This document shows, piece after piece, positions 21,204-22,806 of a stretch of DNA of 22,806 nucleotides (the first letter of the stretch is position 1; each line of letters starts with the position of its first letter). Source of the DNA: Planctomycetaceae bacterium UBA6172 (lineage in GTDB: Bacteria > Planctomycetota > Planctomycetia > Pirellulales > Pirellulaceae); NCBI GenBank assembly GCA_002422955.1, contig DITY01000282.1:1304-24109 (forward strand), in the 5' to 3' direction. A program made the position numbers and the translations under genes. Below the pieces are notes generated by a model that was not told the DNA's origin, searched no databases, and saw nothing but the letters and a program-made list of their open reading frames with translations.

Positions 21204-22806
21204 GAATAACGGAGCTCCCATCTGGTTTCGGCCGGCGGGACGGGGAGCGTCCAGCGGCTCTGGCCCTGGCTGGTCGTCAAACTCGCCCGCGAAGCCAACT
21301 CGTCGGGGATACTGACGATCAACTGGTCTTCATTCCGCATCGAAGTCCAGCCGGGCGTTAACACTGGGGTCACCGGTTCCAACCGGCTGCCGACGAGCAG
21401 ACAAAACCGCAGCGGCGGCATCTCGTCCGCCGGCGGGTCGGTCTTCTCGGCCGCCCTGAGGGTCAAGCGGCGGACCAGCCCCACCGCCGGTGGCTGCGGA
21501 TCGTCGCGAGGCGTGACGCGATCTTCGACCTGCCGATCGCGCAGACGATACAGCAGCGTCGGCAGGCCTTGGTCATCGAGTCGAAATCCGGCAAAGCGCC
21601 CGATCGCGGCCGCGGGATCGGCAGTGGCAGCGGTGGCAGCTGTAATCGCAGGGAGCGTACCCGGTTCGCCCTGGAACGGCGGTTCGCGATCGATCCGGAC
21701 CGCGCGGTCACCCAGTGGATCGGCAGGCGGAGCACTGCGGATAAACCAGGTCCCTTGTGCGTCGAGGAATCGACCGTTCCAGGCGGTCGCTAGCCTCAAG
21801 CGTTCCGCATCGAACGCGAAATGGACCCCTTGCGGGAAGCCGACCGCGATCGCGTGCGGCCCGGCATCGCGCATGAAGGTCCGCAGCAGGATCGGCCGAT
21901 CGGTCGGTTTTAGCTCGAAGTCTTCGCCGCGTGCCTGTTCGATCTTGGCCGGCAATGGTTGGCGATGGAGGTCGCTGAGGTAACCCCAGATCGCTGCGAT
22001 CTGGCGGTCGGCATCCCCCTCGAGCAGTTCACGATTTTGACTGACGCCGTCGGGGAAAAACGTTGGCATGCGGGTTCTCGCCTTCAGCCCCGCGGGGTGC
22101 AATACGAAGGCATGAAACCAATCGGGCTGAACCCGGTCGGCGATCCCGGCCAGGTCGATGCCGACGACGCCGGGCAGCGATTCGCCGCGGAAAACGTGGC
22201 ACTGGACACACCCGGCATCCAGCATCTCGCGACCGACATCGACCCGCAGGACGTCCGCGGCGGCGGGCCAGTCGCCCGCCGGGAGCACCCCAGCCACCGG
22301 GCCGCGACTCGCCGCGCTGAACAACGCCACGAAACGCTTGGCTTCGGCGTCGGCCAATCGCGGCATTCGGGCATAAAGGTAAGGGCGAACGTTACCGCTT
22401 CCGACCAAGAATCGCCCCAGCCAAGCGGGCTTCAGCTTGCGTTCGACGCCGCTCAGCGGTGGCGGCAATCGGCCCTCGTCACCGAGATCCTCGTGGCCAA
22501 CCGTTTCGAAGTGCCCGCTGCGATCGCCAGCGACACCGCCCAACCCGTCCCGCTCGTGACAGGCGTAGCAGTTCGAACGCAACAGCGCTTCGCGGAGTGT
22601 CTGATCGGGCGGCGCAGGCTGACGGAGCGTTCCCAGCATCGCGACCAACGCCGCGGTCTGATCGGGATCCAAGCCGTACCGCGGACCGCCCGTCGGGGAC
22701 GACGGCATCGCCAGCCAACAGGCCGTGGCGGACTCCGGATCGAGTTCGGCAAGCGGTTTGGCCGCCACAATTTTTTCTCGGCTATCCGCGGAGGGCGGAT
22801 CGGGTG
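21197..22806 (-). CDS. c-type cytochrome, multi-domain (5' end outside window)
   Basis: An exported electron-transfer protein, probably partial. Two haem-c motifs are seen, CYACH (codons at 22570-22556) and CVQCH about 120 residues later. Each is followed by a candidate axial methionine in a Met-Pro pair (ARMPRLAD and RTRMPTFFP). After WGYLSDL a non-haem C-terminal region of about 250 residues follows with RTFMRDAGPHAIAVGFPQG and WNGRFLDAQGTWF. I associate this block with planctomycete and Bacteroidetes cytochromes linked to propeller dehydrogenases. The frame is open to the right edge. A GTG at 22768 could start it, but there is no ribosome-binding site or signal peptide there, so I infer that the gene continues, possibly with more haem domains. 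Its stop overlaps the next gene by 7 bp. Confidence 0.85.
   Translation of the reverse strand, partial: PDPPSADSREKIVAAKPLAELDPESATACWLAMPSSPTGGPRYGLDPDQTAALVAMLGTLRQPAPPDQTLREALLRSNCYACHERDGLGGVAGDRSGHFETVGHEDLGDEGRLPPPLSGVERKLKPAWLGRFLVGSGNVRPYLYARMPRLADAEAKRFVALFSAASRGPVAGVLPAGDWPAAADVLRVDVGREMLDAGCVQCHVFRGESLPGVVGIDLAGIADRVQPDWFHAFVLHPAGLKARTRMPTFFPDGVSQNRELLEGDADRQIAAIWGYLSDLHRQPLPAKIEQARGEDFELKPTDRPILLRTFMRDAGPHAIAVGFPQGVHFAFDAERLRLATAWNGRFLDAQGTWFIRSAPPADPLGDRAVRIDREPPFQGEPGTLPAITAATAATADPAAAIGRFAGFRLDDQGLPTLLYRLRDRQVEDRVTPRDDPQPPAVGLVRRLTLRAAEKTDPPADEMPPLRFCLLVGSRLEPVTPVLTPGWTSMRNEDQLIVSIPDELASRASLTTSQGQSRWTLPVPPAETRWELRYSW

Noticed and set aside
1..22806. Mobile elements, CRISPR arrays, tRNA or rRNA genes, toxin-antitoxin or defence genes.
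   Set aside because: None found: no transposase, integrase, regularly spaced repeats, cloverleaf candidates or defence-type domains were recognised on either strand.

Overview
The window looks like a planctomycete chromosome segment, probably from the order Pirellulales. Three things point there: a DUF1501 protein with a twin-arginine signal, a secreted formylglycine-type sulfatase, and a secreted c-type cytochrome paired with a beta-propeller dehydrogenase-like protein of the kind abundant in that phylum. The ATP synthase sequences fit as well. This assignment is inference, because no marker such as rRNA is present. The DNA is GC-rich throughout, with no obvious compositional island. I see no insertion sequence, phage gene, CRISPR array, tRNA or rRNA.

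Region 1 (1-5342, all minus strand) is the front of an F-type ATP synthase operon, read right to left: a membrane-anchored BamE-like protein, atpZ, an AtpI-like protein, atpB (a), atpE (c), atpF (b), atpH (delta) and atpA (alpha, cut by the window edge). Subunit residues indicate a proton-coupled enzyme of ordinary type. Subunit a carries an unusual His/Asp-rich C-terminal tail.

Region 2 (5409-11862) starts with a secreted sulfatase on the minus strand. It is divergent from a plus-strand pair: a Tat-exported DUF1501 protein followed 28 bp later by a GlcF-type iron-sulfur protein. That pair meets, tail to tail, a minus-strand SLC13-type transporter with two RCK_C domains, closely resembling E. 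coli YfbS. A 7-bp GC-rich hairpin sits on the junction.

Region 3 (11863-12453) is the only gene-poor stretch longer than 300 bases. It holds a triple 10-bp tandem repeat on the YfbS-like side, an exact inverted copy of the unit near the next gene, and a long imperfect hairpin. It separates the divergent YfbS-like gene from a gene for a small secreted protein with five WQQPAP-type octapeptide repeats.

Region 4 (12454-17858, plus strand) carries the small repeat protein, an M20 PepT-like metallopeptidase, a DcaP-like outer-membrane porin and an AbgT-family inner-membrane transporter. The last three could form an uptake-and-hydrolysis route across the envelope.

Region 5 (18024-22806, minus strand) converges on region 4. 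It is a tight operon of a di-heme (or larger) c-type cytochrome that enters from beyond the window, a secreted propeller protein overlapping it by 7 bp, and a second AbgT-family transporter 12 bp further on. The two AbgT paralogues therefore point at each other but sit in very different gene settings. No wholly new system is evident. The most distinctive items are the convergent AbgT modules and the repeat-bearing divergent promoter region.
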